A stretch of DNA of 64,000 nucleotides, taken from Pythium myriotylum (Eukaryota; Oomycota; Peronosporomycetes; Pythiales; Pythiaceae). The notes under the pieces are model-generated. The model searched no databases. It saw only the letters and a list, made by a program, of their open reading frames with translations, and was not told where the DNA came from. How positions within the stretch are numbered: position 1 is the stretch's first letter; each line of letters begins with the position of its first letter. A program made the translations under genes and the position numbers. The stretch covers positions 2,418,001-2,482,000 of the forward strand of contig JALJCQ010000017.1 of NCBI GenBank assembly GCA_023091665.1, given 5' to 3'. Below, piece by piece: positions 29,487-40,262 of the stretch.

Positions 29487-30923
29487 ATGGTCTCCACCAA
29501 GTTCTCCAGCATCCTCGCCCTCACTGCCGCCGCCAACGCACTCGCTCTCGCCAGTCTCTCCTCGCCTGTCTCCGCTACCCCACGCGTCGACCCCGCCGTC
29601 CACCGCACGCTCCGACAACAAACCACCGTCAACCTCATCGTCACACTCAAGGACGGCACCGCCAGCCCACTCAACGCCGTCCAAGAAGCCAGCTTCGAGA
29701 CTCGCGGCGACAAGATCCAGGCGCTCGTGGACCGACTGCAGAAGGACGCGGCCACGAGCCAGAGCGAGGTGACCAAGATGGTCGTGCAGGAGTCTGGTGG
29801 TGCAACGCCGCTGTTCAGCGAGGCGACGAGCTTTTGGATCTCGAATTAGTTGTTCTTCAGGGACGCGACGCTGGAGTTGGTGGAGAAGCTGGCGGGTCTG
29901 GGGTCGGTGAGTGCGATCAGTGAGGAACGGGTGATTCCTCTGGCGTCGACGGCGGTTGAAGCTGCTGACGTGAACACGACAGCTTCCCTTGAATGGGGTG
30001 TGGCGAAGATCCAAGCAGCCGAAGCGTGGGCCAAGGGCTACACGGGTCAGGGTATTGTCGTCGGCGGCATTGACACTGGAGTCCGTGCTACGCACGAGAT
30101 TCTCCGTAGCAACTGGCGGAAGGATCGAGGATGGCTCGATGGCACAACGGCTCGGAAGACTCTGCCATACGACGATTCCGGCCACGGCACCCATACAATT
30201 GGCACTGCTGTCGGTGCGAAGGGCTTTGGCGTCGCGCCAGGAGCTACTTGGATTGGGTGCAAGGCCTGTGGGGAGCTGGGATGTCCGCAGTCAGCCATGC
30301 TAGCGTGCGGCCAGTTTATGCTCTGCCCGACGGATCCTGATGGGAAGAATGCCGACTGCAGCAAGGCTCCGCATGTCATCAACAACTCTCTGGGAGGGCC
30401 GAGCTCGGCAGAGCGTAACCCGACCGTCGATGCCTGGAGAGCAGCTGGGATCATCCCGGTCTACTCGATCGGCAACTATGGTATGAGTGGTTGCTCGTCA
30501 ACTACTTCCCCTGGTGATCAGGCTAACACAATTGGCGTGGGAGCTACGACCATCGACGACGCACTTGGGTTCCTGTCAGCTAAAGGACCCTCGGTTACTG
30601 GTCTGGTCAAGCCGGACCTCTCAGCTCCCGGCATCAATGTGCGATCGGCGACCTACACCGGAGACTCCGCCTACGTGTCCTACCAAGGCACATCTCACGC
30701 TTCCCCTCACGTCGTCGGTGTCGTCGCGCTGATGCTGTCGGCGAACAAGAAGTTGTCATTCGACCAAGTACGCGACATCCTCACGTCGACGGCTGATCGA
30801 TCGCTTCCGAAGAGTGGTTACACGTGTGGAGGCACGTCAGACAGCACGTACCCTAACAACCAGTACGGCTACGGTCGCGTGAACGCGTTGAAGGCTGTGT
30901 TGAAGGCGGCCGGGGCCTCGTAG
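29487..30923 (+). pseudogene. subtilisin-like protease with a single nonsense codon (copy E)
   Basis: From the ATG at 29487 the frame matches the sisters for 120 codons. It then meets TAG at 29847-29849, where the others have CAG (Gln121 of TNQLFF). Beyond it the same frame stays open to 30923 for 357 more codons with all catalytic motifs: GIDTGV, GHGTH, IGNYG and GTSHASPH. One C-to-T change therefore removes the whole protease domain, leaving signal peptide plus most of the propeptide. No other lesion was seen, so the loss is recent, or the site is polymorphic, read through, or a sequencing error. The 3' part is diverged from copies C and D, for example a Ser/Leu-rich linker VIPLASTAVEAADVNTTAS. 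Confidence 0.88.
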
Positions 30924-31364
30924 GACAGGAATAGAAGTTCATGTAATTTCATGGGTTCTTTCTTCTTTGAAAAGCGTCGCTTTGTTTCACGTTGATTCAC
31001 CAAGGGTACAGTATCGAACATGGAGCCAGTGATCTGAGTTGTTGAAACCTTTTGTCGCACGAGATCTCAGTAGGCGATCTTCCATCACTTCTGAGCTGCG
31101 AAGATCTGCGTGTAACGAAACAGCACGGGAATCAGGCTCGTAAAGCCAGATACGTCGCCACGAAAGGTTTTTAGCGATTTAACGAACCACCCAGTTCGAC
31201 TTCGCCCGTAGCCAGACAAAATAGAATGCGACAGAGAAGCTTGATAATGCGATAATGGCAGCTTAGACTACAACGAACGGGGTCTTGCTAAGCCTCGGCT
31301 CCCGCACAGATCACTTCGCATCTTGCCTCCAACCCGCCACAGCTTCCACCTATCGACTCTTTTT
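30924..31364. other. spacer between subtilisins E and F
   Basis: No gene seen; it should hold the promoter of the gene at 31365, but no clear Inr box was found. Confidence 0.5.
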
Positions 31365-32981
31365 ATGGCGTTTCTCAAGCTCACTCCTCTCATCGTCGCC
31401 TCGGCGCTTTGCGGAAGCACCTCAGCCTCCTCGACGCCGCTCATTCACCCGAGCGTCCATCGAGCTCTGCGAACACAGGGCTCAGTTAACCTCATGGTGA
31501 CCATGCGGGAGGACTCCAAGCGAGCTCTGCACGCCGAGGAGCTCGACACCTTCACCAGCCGTGGTGAAAAGATCAGTGCTCTGGTCGAGCGCCTCACGAA
31601 ACACGCCTTCTCGAGCCAAACCGAGCTAAAGTCACTTCTCTCCTTCGAAGATGCATCATCTCAGCCGCTGTTCTCGAGTGCCAAGAGCTTCTGGATCTCT
31701 AACCAGGTTTTGATCAAGGACGCCACCCTGCAGATGGTGGAAAAGCTTGCGTCGCTTCGCTCGATTGCTGAGATCCATGAAGAACAGATCCTGAAGCTTC
31801 CCCCAGTTGTCCCCGGTGACTCGCTCTTTTCGAACACCACGACCAGCGGATCTGCCGAATGGGGTGTGAAGACGATCCAAGCGACCGACGTCTGGGCGGC
31901 GGGGAACAACGGCAAGGGCGTCGTCGTGGCCACTATCGATAGCGGTGTACTGGGCACTCACGAGGCACTGAAGGCGAACTTTCGTGGGGACTACGGATGG
32001 TTCGATCCGGAGTCTAAGAAGGCAGCGCCGTACGACAACAACGGCCACGGCACCCACACGATGGGCACGATCGCCGGGGTGGGCGGCATTGGTGTCGCCC
32101 CTGGCGTTACGTGGATGGCTTGCAAGGGCTGCCGCACAGAAGAGTGCCCCGAGTCGGACCTGCTCGCGTGTGCTGAGTTCATCACTTGCCCCACCGACAC
32201 GGACGGAACAAAGAAGGATTGCTCCAAGGCCCCTCACCTCGTGAGCAATTCGTGGGGAGGAGGTCAGGGAGATTCGTTCTTTCAGGCTGCTGTAGACACC
32301 TGGCGCAAAGCCGGCATCATCCCGATCTTTGCGAACGGCAATTCAGGCCCCGAGTGCTCGACCGCTAACTCACCGGGTGACTACGCCAACGTGATCGCCG
32401 TCGGAGCGACTGACTCAAGTGACGCACTGGCCAGCTTCTCTAGCAAAGGGCCATCCAAGAGTGGTCTCATGAAGCCAGAGGTCTCAGCACCTGGCGTGGA
32501 CGTGCGCTCAGCGTGGAACTCGGGCGATTTGGGGTACAACACGATCTCGGGCACGTCGATGGCCACGCCACACGTGGCAGGCGCAGTGGCGCTGCTTCTC
32601 GCAGCCAAGCCAGGTCTGAGCTTCGACCAGGTCAAGGACTCACTCACTGCTAACGCCGACACGGCATCACTTCAGGCCACGGGCAAGACCTGCGGCAGCA
32701 CGAACGACGGTGAATTCCCCAATAACATGTACGGATACGGGCGTGTGAACGCGCTAAAGGCGATTGCAGGCAGCGGTAGCACGCCAACAGCCTCGCCAAC
32801 CTCGACTCCGTCGCCAACATCGTCGCCGACGCCGACGCCGACGCCTCGCCCAACGACTGCGACGCCACAGCCGACCAGCGGTGTTCCATCGGCATGCTCG
32901 CAGCTCAGCAAGATGCAGTGCCAGCAATCGATCGTGTGTATCTGGAACGGCGCGAAATGTGAGGAGTGGCTCCGCCAGTAG
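31365..32981 (+). CDS. secreted subtilisin-like protease with Thr/Pro stalk and Cys-rich tail (F)
   Basis: 538 residues from the second in-frame ATG (31365), where a signal peptide begins (MAFLKLTPLIVASALCGSTSA); the frame starts 14 codons earlier. Propeptide from IHPSVHRALRTQ. S8 domain about 166-455 with Asp192 (TIDSGV), His228 (GHGTH), oxyanion Asn326 (NGNSG) and Ser398 (GTSMATPH). A stalk of Ser/Thr/Pro repeats (about 465-515) links to a short module with four Cys (ACSQLSKMQCQQSIVCIWNG). Closest in plan to the genes at 15957 and 51026. All catalytic residues fit an active extracellular endopeptidase; the tail may anchor or target the enzyme, which is inference. Confidence 0.95.
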   Translation: MAFLKLTPLIVASALCGSTSASSTPLIHPSVHRALRTQGSVNLMVTMREDSKRALHAEELDTFTSRGEKISALVERLTKHAFSSQTELKSLLSFEDASSQPLFSSAKSFWISNQVLIKDATLQMVEKLASLRSIAEIHEEQILKLPPVVPGDSLFSNTTTSGSAEWGVKTIQATDVWAAGNNGKGVVVATIDSGVLGTHEALKANFRGDYGWFDPESKKAAPYDNNGHGTHTMGTIAGVGGIGVAPGVTWMACKGCRTEECPESDLLACAEFITCPTDTDGTKKDCSKAPHLVSNSWGGGQGDSFFQAAVDTWRKAGIIPIFANGNSGPECSTANSPGDYANVIAVGATDSSDALASFSSKGPSKSGLMKPEVSAPGVDVRSAWNSGDLGYNTISGTSMATPHVAGAVALLLAAKPGLSFDQVKDSLTANADTASLQATGKTCGSTNDGEFPNNMYGYGRVNALKAIAGSGSTPTASPTSTPSPTSSPTPTPTPRPTTATPQPTSGVPSACSQLSKMQCQQSIVCIWNGAKCEEWLRQ

Positions 32982-33476
32982 GCACAGTCTCCAGTAGTTG
33001 AGGCTATAATCTGGCGCATAAACACTCAACAGTTCCTTGATAGTGCTCGAAGAGTGGAATCGTCCCTAACTGTGGCGCCATCACGGCATCTATCCACGTG
33101 GCAACCCCATTCCTTTGGTATAATATATCCAGTTGGTAGTGCTGCTCTTGGAGAATCCTCGACTGAAATGCATTTGATCATTGTCCCTAGCACAGTTGAT
33201 AAGATCGATCGTCGCAATTTGGCGTCTTCGACGAGATCCCGAGGTTACAGGCTCAGGGTTCGTGCCGCGACAAGTGCACAGTCGTGATCCCAATTTCCTC
33301 TCGGCTCATTCTGTATCACCTGGATTCAGAACCTCTCACATATCAGATGAGGATGGGCTCTCCCGCATAATCAGTGATACGTTGCCCGCGTCAGGTTCTT
33401 GAGATAGATGAGGTCGTGTGAATCAAGTTGGGCGAGACCAAAGCCACTTCTTCATTTCCTCTTCTGCTTTGCCACC
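32982..33476. other. spacer between subtilisins F and G
   Basis: No gene; anonymous sequence. CCACC just before the ATG at 33477 is a good translation context. Confidence 0.5.
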
Positions 33477-34994
33477 ATGAAGCTCGTCACCGCCGGCGCT
33501 CTCGGTGTTCTCTGGGGTGGCAGCGACGCGGCCAAGGTCGAGCCTCGCGTCCACCGCGTGCTCAAGCAGCAGGGCACCGTGAATCTCATCGTCACCATGC
33601 GCGATGGTCCCTCGGTAGTTCTCGACCGTCGCCTAGAGGGATCAAACTTCGCATCACGCGGCGATCGCATCGCCGACGCCGTCGACAAGCTAAAGAACCA
33701 TGCGTCTACCAGTCAAGTAGAGGTGTTGAAACTGATGGCACAGGAGTCGTCACTGCCGCTTGCCAGCGAGGTGAAGAGCTTTTGGATCTCGAACCAAATC
33801 CTCTTTCGTGACGCCACTGTGGGTCTGGTTGAGAAGCTCGCGAGGATGGAAGGCGTCGCGAGTATCGAGGAGGAGCAAGTGTATCCAGCTCCGCGAGTAG
33901 ACCAAACCACGGATGCTATGCCCTCTCGGGCCTCTAACCGGTCGCTTCAAGCCCAAGAGGCTGCCTGGGGTGTCGCGCAGATCAAAGCTCCAGAAGTTTG
34001 GGCGAAAGGATTTAACGGCCAAGGCATCGTGATCGGATCCATCGACACTGGTGTCCGAGGCTCCCACATTGCGCTGCGAGGCAATTACCGTGGGGCGTAC
34101 GGATGGTATGATCCAGTGCTCAAGAGTGCTGAGCCCAACGACTGGGCAGGTCACGGCACAGTCGCTATGGGCTCGATCGTTGGCACGACCAAGGGCACTG
34201 GCGTTGCGCCCGGGGCTCGGTGGATGAGCTGTATGGGATGTTCCAAAGCCTTCGGCTGCCGGTACGCCGACTTGCTGACCTGCGCACAGTTCATGACTTG
34301 CCCGACCGACACGAACGGCAACAACGCCGACTGCTCCAAGGCACCGAACGTGGTCAACAATTCGTGGGGAGGTGGACAGGGCGATCAAGGGTACGCTGCA
34401 GTCGTGACCGCGTGGATCCGCCTGGGAATTGTGCCCGTCTTCGGCATCGGAAACAGCGGTCCAACCTGCGGGAGCGCCATGAGCCCTGGTGACCTGCCGA
34501 ATGTGATCGGCGTCGGGGCTACTACGTCTTGGAACACGCTCAAGTCGGATTCGAGTCGAGGGCCGTCTGTGAATGGTTATTTAAAGCCTGAGATCGTTGC
34601 GCCAGGAAACTTGATCCTCACGACGTCGGCGGATGGCGACGACCAGTTCACAACTGCGTCCGGCACGTCCACCGCCGCCCCGCACGTCACTGGAGTCGTC
34701 GCGTTGCTGTTGTCGGCGAGACCGTCGCTGACGAATACCGACATCCGCGACCTACTTTTTTCGACGACCGATCAAACACCGCTCCAGCCGGTGGATGGAT
34801 GCAGTGGAGTGTACAACGTATTCCCAAACAATATGTTCGGATACGGACGCGTAAACGCGCTCACTGCGATGGAAAAGTTGCAGCAAATGCCGAAATCTGG
34901 CGAATGTGCTGGTCGCGGCGAGACCTCCTGCAATGGGGCGTTCTTCTGCTCGTGGAACCAGCTCAAGAAAACTTGCCAGCGTTGGTGGGGGTGA
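33477..34994 (+). CDS. secreted subtilisin-like protease with Cys-rich tail (G)
   Basis: 505 residues from the ATG at 33477 (CCACCATG), preferred over a start 23 codons upstream because a short signal peptide (MKLVTAGALGVLWGGSDA) begins here. Propeptide from PRVHRVLKQQ. S8 domain with Asp190 (SIDTGV), His226 (AGHGTV), oxyanion Asn326 (GIGNSG) and Ser398 (GTSTAAPH). The last 35 residues form a small Cys module (GECAGRGETSCNGAFFCSWN, then C) attached without a long stalk. It is the most diverged member of the plus-strand group and ends 130 bp from the end of the GNAT gene, which faces it. Confidence 0.94.
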   Translation: MKLVTAGALGVLWGGSDAAKVEPRVHRVLKQQGTVNLIVTMRDGPSVVLDRRLEGSNFASRGDRIADAVDKLKNHASTSQVEVLKLMAQESSLPLASEVKSFWISNQILFRDATVGLVEKLARMEGVASIEEEQVYPAPRVDQTTDAMPSRASNRSLQAQEAAWGVAQIKAPEVWAKGFNGQGIVIGSIDTGVRGSHIALRGNYRGAYGWYDPVLKSAEPNDWAGHGTVAMGSIVGTTKGTGVAPGARWMSCMGCSKAFGCRYADLLTCAQFMTCPTDTNGNNADCSKAPNVVNNSWGGGQGDQGYAAVVTAWIRLGIVPVFGIGNSGPTCGSAMSPGDLPNVIGVGATTSWNTLKSDSSRGPSVNGYLKPEIVAPGNLILTTSADGDDQFTTASGTSTAAPHVTGVVALLLSARPSLTNTDIRDLLFSTTDQTPLQPVDGCSGVYNVFPNNMFGYGRVNALTAMEKLQQMPKSGECAGRGETSCNGAFFCSWNQLKKTCQRWWG

Positions 34995-35127
34995 AAGGCT
35001 ACGTAAAATTCGGTTATATGAGACCGAGTATGGTTCTCGAACTACCACAAGTGTTGGAGCCAACAAAATACTTCGAAGTAAAATCATTTTCATTAGCGAC
35101 GAAACCTTCCCAAGCATGAGAATCCAT

Positions 35128-36348
35128 TTACACCTGCAATTCGATCTCGGCCACAGTCATGTTGCCTTTCACTGACACATTAGTCTGCACCATCCCTGCT
35201 CCAACGTACGCTTTGTACGCCCCGAGATTGGCTCCGTCCGTACCAAGAAACACCTTCTCCAGACCTGCCGTCTTCGCACTGGCGAATGCTCGAGCGAGGA
35301 GGATGCGAGCGAGTCGCTTACCACGATATGCTGGTAATGTGGCTGCCGAGCATACATAAGCGGACTTGCCAATCGAGCGGATGTTGGCTTTTCGTTCGGC
35401 ATAATCGGCCGAGAATGCTAACTGAAGATCTCCGTCGTCGTCCTGCTGACTCGACTCCTCACTGAGCTTCAGGATCTCCTGAAGAATCGCATCCCCGCCA
35501 CCCTCGCCCTCTACGATGTACTCGAGGAAGATGCCACTCACGGGGGTATCCCCATCCCATGCCACGAAGCTAAGCTCGGGTACCAATCGCGGGGCCTCAA
35601 GGAACAGCTTTTTCCACACCGCAGGCGGCACTTCCATCCCGTACGCGAGCTTCCAGACCGCAAAGATCTTGTCAAGAGAGCCCACGTCGTCGATATCGAA
35701 GGGTTTGATGACAATTCCATCGGGCAACTCGAATGTGACGAGCTCAATTTCGTCGCTTTGCAGAAACTTGGTCATCTCGCGGCGAGCAAACTTGTCGGTG
35801 GAGAACCCACGCGACGAGTAAAAATCACGAAGACGCTGCGACGATCCGAACTGGCTCCGCATGAACTCGACGTGCGGCTTTGGTAGCCTCCCGGCGCTCA
35901 GAGCTGCTTGCGCGAAGCTGATACCGAGTTCCTGTGAGGCCTCGAACATCGCCTCCGCGACAATACCTTCTCTTGATTCGTCGAGCGTCGAGGGGACCAA
36001 CAAGGACGTGCAGATTATCTTGTATCCAGGAGCTTGTCCCTCAAAGACTCGCGTGTACCCAACGATGGAGACGGTCTCATTCAGCTGGTCTCCAGCGTTA
36101 CCGAAGAAAGCAAACACCAGCCGACTCGCGGATGTAATCTGATCGGCAGGTTCACCTTGGAAGGCTCCAGCGGCAGTGGAGACTGCACGGTCCTCGGGCG
36201 TGTCGTTGAGTGCAAAGACCGATCGATACATCGTCTCTACTTGCGACTGCAGCCCGCGGATCTGCCGAGCTTCATAGGGAGCGAACGCGACGACCACGAC
36301 GCCTTCGGCGGCGTCGGAGGGCGATGGGGAAAACCAACTGGATCGCAT
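35128..36348 (-). CDS. GNAT-type N-acetyltransferase, two-lobed
   Basis: 406 residues from the ATG at 36348. The open frame reaches 36936, but that part is a shadow of the neighbouring gene and its composition changes. The C-terminal lobe (about 240-406) has the acetyl-CoA loop of the GNAT fold (TLPAYRGKRLARILL), followed by LEKVFLGTDGANLGAYKAYVGAGM. The N-terminal part (about 1-235) has segments such as VCALNDTPED-like loops and FLQSDEIELVTFELPDG and may be a degenerate first GNAT lobe. The substrate cannot be told. Location is probably cytosolic, as no signal peptide or membrane segment is seen. It is followed 130 bp later by the convergent subtilisin G. Confidence 0.75.
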   Translation of the reverse strand: MRSSWFSPSPSDAAEGVVVVAFAPYEARQIRGLQSQVETMYRSVFALNDTPEDRAVSTAAGAFQGEPADQITSASRLVFAFFGNAGDQLNETVSIVGYTRVFEGQAPGYKIICTSLLVPSTLDESREGIVAEAMFEASQELGISFAQAALSAGRLPKPHVEFMRSQFGSSQRLRDFYSSRGFSTDKFARREMTKFLQSDEIELVTFELPDGIVIKPFDIDDVGSLDKIFAVWKLAYGMEVPPAVWKKLFLEAPRLVPELSFVAWDGDTPVSGIFLEYIVEGEGGGDAILQEILKLSEESSQQDDDGDLQLAFSADYAERKANIRSIGKSAYVCSAATLPAYRGKRLARILLARAFASAKTAGLEKVFLGTDGANLGAYKAYVGAGMVQTNVSVKGNMTVAEIELQV

Positions 36349-36587
36349 TGGGCGGGCGAGTGGGCGCGTGGAAGCAGATTGCGGAATGGAGAGAATGGTC
36401 TCTTGATGCGTTGGGTGGACAACACCAGCTGCACCAGCATTCCTAGCGCAGGAAAGATGGTCACTGCAAGTGTGCGTGGGTTCGAAATCAGTCACCACGC
36501 GGAGCGTTTCGGCCAATTGGTTTCTGATCAGTGGAGCCACGTCATTGACAGCAACGCTAAATAATGCACTGTTGTTTATTACCACTT

Positions 36588-37502
36588 TCACGAACCAAAC
36601 GGAGACGGCGTCGATGCCTCCAAGCTCGCATGAGCTGTGAAGATGCTTGACGTGTCCGGTGACGATACGGTAGAAGCTGTCGAGACCGCCGGCGACCAAC
36701 CGGGGCGGAGACGGCGTTGCAGAGTCGGCTGGCGGTTCGTGACTGGGCTCGATTCGACCGACTTGACGGCTGGCGACGCGTTCTCGCTCGACCCGTTTGC
36801 GAGCTGGTTCTGGAGCGGCTCTGAGTACAGCACGCGCTTGCGCCGCTCGGTGGTCGCGTGGCGCTCGCGGTAGGTGGCGTACGCGAGCCAGAGACACCAG
36901 CACATGAGGAGGCTGACGAGGAACGGCAGCACCCAAAACGGCTCGGTGCTGAAGAGCGACGGCTCCGGGGAGTTTCTCTTCACTAGCTGCTGTGCCGACG
37001 ACACTGGAAGACGAGAAGAAGCCTGCTGTGCGGTCGTCTCTACAGCGCGACTCTCAACCTGCTTGATCTCGTCCCAAATCCGCGCGGCTTCGGTCGCAGC
37101 GGCGCGCTTGACACGCGCGAGTTCCTGCTCGCGCTCGACGCGTCGCTGCTGCTCGTGCGCTTGCAGCTTTTCCGTCTTCTCGTGCAACTGCTTGCGCTGG
37201 GCGTCGCGCGCGGCCTTGGTCTCGGTCACGTTGCGCTTGGCCTTGTCCAGCGCCGTCGCGACCTCGCGCCGCGCGCGGTCCATTTCGAGCTGCACGACGT
37301 CGCGCAGCGCGCGCATTTCGAGCCGCGTGTCTTCGACGTAGAGCGCGGTCTCGGCGGCCTCGTTCTCGAAGAGCCGAGCGACGAGACGGCGCGAGTCGTC
37401 CAGGCGCGCGAGACTGAGCTGCTGCGCGGCCTGCGCGGCGTCGAGCGCGGCGTGGAGCGAGCGCTCGAGCGCGAGCATCGCCTGCAGTCGCTGCGGATCC
37501 AT
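36588..37502 (-). CDS. coiled-coil protein with one membrane segment
   Basis: 304 residues from the ATG at 37502 (MDPQRLQAMLALERSL); 31 upstream codons of low-complexity Ser/Leu are excluded. Residues about 5-165 are a continuous Ala/Arg/Glu-rich helix typical of a coiled coil (RREVATALDKAKRNVTETK). A single hydrophobic segment follows at about 190-212 (FWVLPFLVSLLMCWCLWLAY), then a Ser/Thr-rich tail of about 90 residues. The shape suggests a tail-anchored-like or membrane-tethering protein. No family was recognised. Its start region faces the bZIP-like gene at 38199. Confidence 0.7.
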   Translation of the reverse strand: MDPQRLQAMLALERSLHAALDAAQAAQQLSLARLDDSRRLVARLFENEAAETALYVEDTRLEMRALRDVVQLEMDRARREVATALDKAKRNVTETKAARDAQRKQLHEKTEKLQAHEQQRRVEREQELARVKRAAATEAARIWDEIKQVESRAVETTAQQASSRLPVSSAQQLVKRNSPEPSLFSTEPFWVLPFLVSLLMCWCLWLAYATYRERHATTERRKRVLYSEPLQNQLANGSSENASPAVKSVESSPVTNRQPTLQRRLRPGWSPAVSTASTVSSPDTSSIFTAHASLEASTPSPFGS

Positions 37503-38198
37503 TGGCGAGAGATGGCGAGATGGCGAGAGAGAGAGAGAGAGAGAGACGGGACAGGACGGGCGTCGTCGGTGTGGGCATGCGGCAGTTGACGCCACCGTCG
37601 GTTCCCGCCACTTTAGGTGAGACCGTCGCCGGGCGGTTGATGGGGATCAGTTAGGAACTGATATATGAGATGCCGCGGGGGGGATCCAGTCGCGGCGAAA
37701 CGTCCTCTGCAATCCCGCACCGCCTCCTTCCGGACCACGCCGCGGCGTCGCTTTCTCTCTCTCTCGCTCTCGCTCCCTCTCGCTCTTGAGTCCAAGGCCG
37801 CGGTCGCTCTCGTGGTCCGTGGATCGAGGTCTCGCTCGGTCCATTTCGTCGGGTGAAGCGAATCGTGGGGACCCAGGGGGGAAATCCAGAGAACTCGGAC
37901 TTTTCCGTACGACAACACACATAGCGAGAGCCAGGTCGCTCGGCTCGGTGAGCATCTCAACGGGCGAGCAGCCCAGTCTGTCGATGCAGCCTCCGTTGGT
38001 GATGATGTAGCGGCAGGATCGCTCGACGGTCGGGGAACGCCTCCCATTGCGCACTACTATATCAGTGTATCTGCCAATTCGACAGTTGTATATACTGAAT
38101 TAAGCATTAATCGAGCTGATCTTCCTGCGACAGTGCGCCTGGTTTTATTCCACGGAGCCTTTTGAGGAGCTCACTTGGAGATCTGCTGCGGACGCGCG
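37503..38198. promoter_or_regulatory. divergent promoter region
   Basis: About 700 bp between two head-to-head genes. It contains a CT-rich run (37525-37545 and 37755-37795). Open frames here on both strands are low-complexity shadows and no gene is supported. Confidence 0.45.
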
Positions 38199-39101
38199 AT
38201 GCTCTCGCTGCTCTCGACGCGCTCGGCGCCGCGCCCGCGACGCTCAGCCAGCGCGGCGGTCGAGCAGCCGCTCGTCGTCGCTCGCAGCGACCTCCGAGCT
38301 GCTCGGCGGCGCCGGTACCGCTCGCGCAACTGCCGCACGTTCCGACGCTACGGAGCGTTCTTCCAGTTTGCAGAGATCGAGGCGAGTCGCTCTAGCGACC
38401 GACGGCGCGAGCGGCTGACACGTCAGCTCGACGAAGCCTATGAAAGCGTGCAGCAGCTTCTTCGGCAGCGCGAGTTGGCGGAATCTCGACTGCTCCATGC
38501 GCGCTCGCACGCGGTGGCGCGCGCTGTGGATGTGGCCAAGCGATTCTACGAGCTTTTCTCGCACGGACTGGACCCGGTCAAGAGAGCCCCGCACTATCGA
38601 GAGGCAGATGCGTTCTTGCGTGTGGCCATGGTCGAAGATGTCGTCTGTAGTGAGTTCACAGGAATTGATCCGTTCTTAGAACAGTACCAAGCCGGCACGA
38701 TGAACCACGCAGCGTTTGTTATCGACTTGAAGCGGCTCACGCTCATGGACCATGACGACGAGTCGATCCAGATAAAGGCCGAGACAACGACTCGCTTTCG
38801 GATCAGTCGACTGACCCTCGAGAGGCTGTTCCCTAGTATCATTCAAGACGAGGACCTTACCCAGCGACTCATCGGCAAGGAGTACGAGATGCAGTATGAC
38901 AAAGTATTTCACTTCGCCAGCGGACAGATTTTCCAGCATGAGTCTCGCATCGACTTGTGTTCCGGTCTATTGCAAATGGTCGGTGACCCTTTCCTCGCAC
39001 TGAAACTCTTCCAGGCCTCCCTCATGACCAAGCATGGGCACTGGAAAATCAGTGACGAAGTCGCAGAGGATCGCCATGAGCTGCGGAATTCTGCATTTTA
39101 G
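38199..39101 (+). CDS. bZIP-like protein with oomycete C-terminal domain
   Basis: 300 residues from the ATG at 38199. An Arg-rich stretch (about 30-55, RAARRRRYRSRNCRTFRR) and a following helix with Leu at heptad spacing (RLTRQLDEAYESVQQLLRQREL) look like a degenerate basic region and zipper. The rest (about 115-300) follows the domain that accompanies many oomycete bZIP factors: AKRFYELFSHGL, DVVCSEFTGIDPFLEQY, RISRLTLERLFP, LTQRLIGKEY and DPFLALKLFQASLMTKHG. The basic region lacks the usual NxxxA/SxxC/SR pattern, so DNA binding is uncertain. Probably nuclear regulation; this is inference. Confidence 0.55.
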   Translation: MLSLLSTRSAPRPRRSASAAVEQPLVVARSDLRAARRRRYRSRNCRTFRRYGAFFQFAEIEASRSSDRRRERLTRQLDEAYESVQQLLRQRELAESRLLHARSHAVARAVDVAKRFYELFSHGLDPVKRAPHYREADAFLRVAMVEDVVCSEFTGIDPFLEQYQAGTMNHAAFVIDLKRLTLMDHDDESIQIKAETTTRFRISRLTLERLFPSIIQDEDLTQRLIGKEYEMQYDKVFHFASGQIFQHESRIDLCSGLLQMVGDPFLALKLFQASLMTKHGHWKISDEVAEDRHELRNSAF

Positions 39102-39383
39102 TTATTGCTGGTGCGCGTGTCCTGCGTGTACATTGAATATGACTTCACAACGAAGTACACTTTAACCATGTGACCACGTGACTTGTAGTAAAACGTCAGG
39201 CATGAGAATCTTCCGAAGCGGGAGCCTAGCTGATTTAACGGAATCGAAATGTGTCAATCAGTGACAGCAGTAATGCAATCTATGCGAGCTCTGATTGGAG
39301 ATTGATTGATCCTCGATTGTTCGTGGACGATTTCTTCTATAAAGTGCCTCGAGGAATCAAGGTTGACTAATCCCCATCTTTGT

Positions 39384-40262
39384 TCATAACTCGTTCTTCA
39401 GAATCTCACGCAACGCGTACGTAACGGCTGAAGCCACTGGTCGCTGACTTGGATCATACGACAAGCACTGCGAAGCAAGCCGCGCGATGCCCTCCGGACA
39501 AGTACTGCTCACACTTGGTACCATTTTCCCACTCGCAACGAGCATCGCCACCTGCTGATCCTCCATCGTCGACCCGTTCGGGTTCACAACGGCGTGGAAT
39601 GGGACGTGAGTCGTATCCAGCTCGCACAGAAGCACGCCGAACGAATAGATGTCGCTTCGGTCTGTCGTGGCACCACCAAGAATGACTTCGGGAGCGGTCC
39701 ATCGTAGTTTGTGGTCATTTTCGATGTCGCTGGTTTGAAGGAGATTCACTTTGGCTCGGCCGTTCGTGTCGAGAAGGACTTTGCGAGACGTCAAGCAACG
39801 CAGAGGAACCCGGAGCGCCAGAGTGTGGAGATAATCTAGTGCTGCGGCTATGTCGATCGCGACCTGGCACTTGAACTCTGTCCACGTCAGATCTGAAGCC
39901 AGAGGTGAGTCAAGCAGCGTCCGTAGGTCGCCACCTTCGACGTATTCCGTGACTACTTGCAGTTGTGGCGCGTGATCCCACTCCATGCCGATCAAGGAGA
40001 CAATATTGGGGTGTGTGAGCGTTGCGACGGCTTTGACGTTGTGGGCGAAGGATGTGGCACCAGCTTGGTCTTCCTGTTCCGGATGAAAGCGTTTGATCGC
40101 AACAATTCTTGACTGGTACTGGCCACGCCAAACCTCGACGGTGCCTCTCGTTTTATAAAGTGCGTCGGTCGCCATTATGTGATCTGGTGAGAGTCGAACG
40201 TCGAGCAAGCTCTGGTCATTCCATATGCTCAACGTTCCCGAGGTTGCGCTGGAAAGGAAGCC
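39384..40262 (-). repeat. 879-bp inverted copy 1 (pseudokinase domain)
   Basis: The segment runs from GGCTTCC to the stop codon and aligns without gaps to 43507-44385 on the other strand. By eye only a few per cent of the bases differ. The boundary coincides with the codons GFLSSATSG in both genes. Confidence 0.88.

Noticed and set aside
36349..36936. N-terminal extension of the GNAT frame
   Set aside because: It overlaps the coiled-coil gene on the same strand in another frame, has no domain, and a good ATG lies at 36348 where the conserved part begins.
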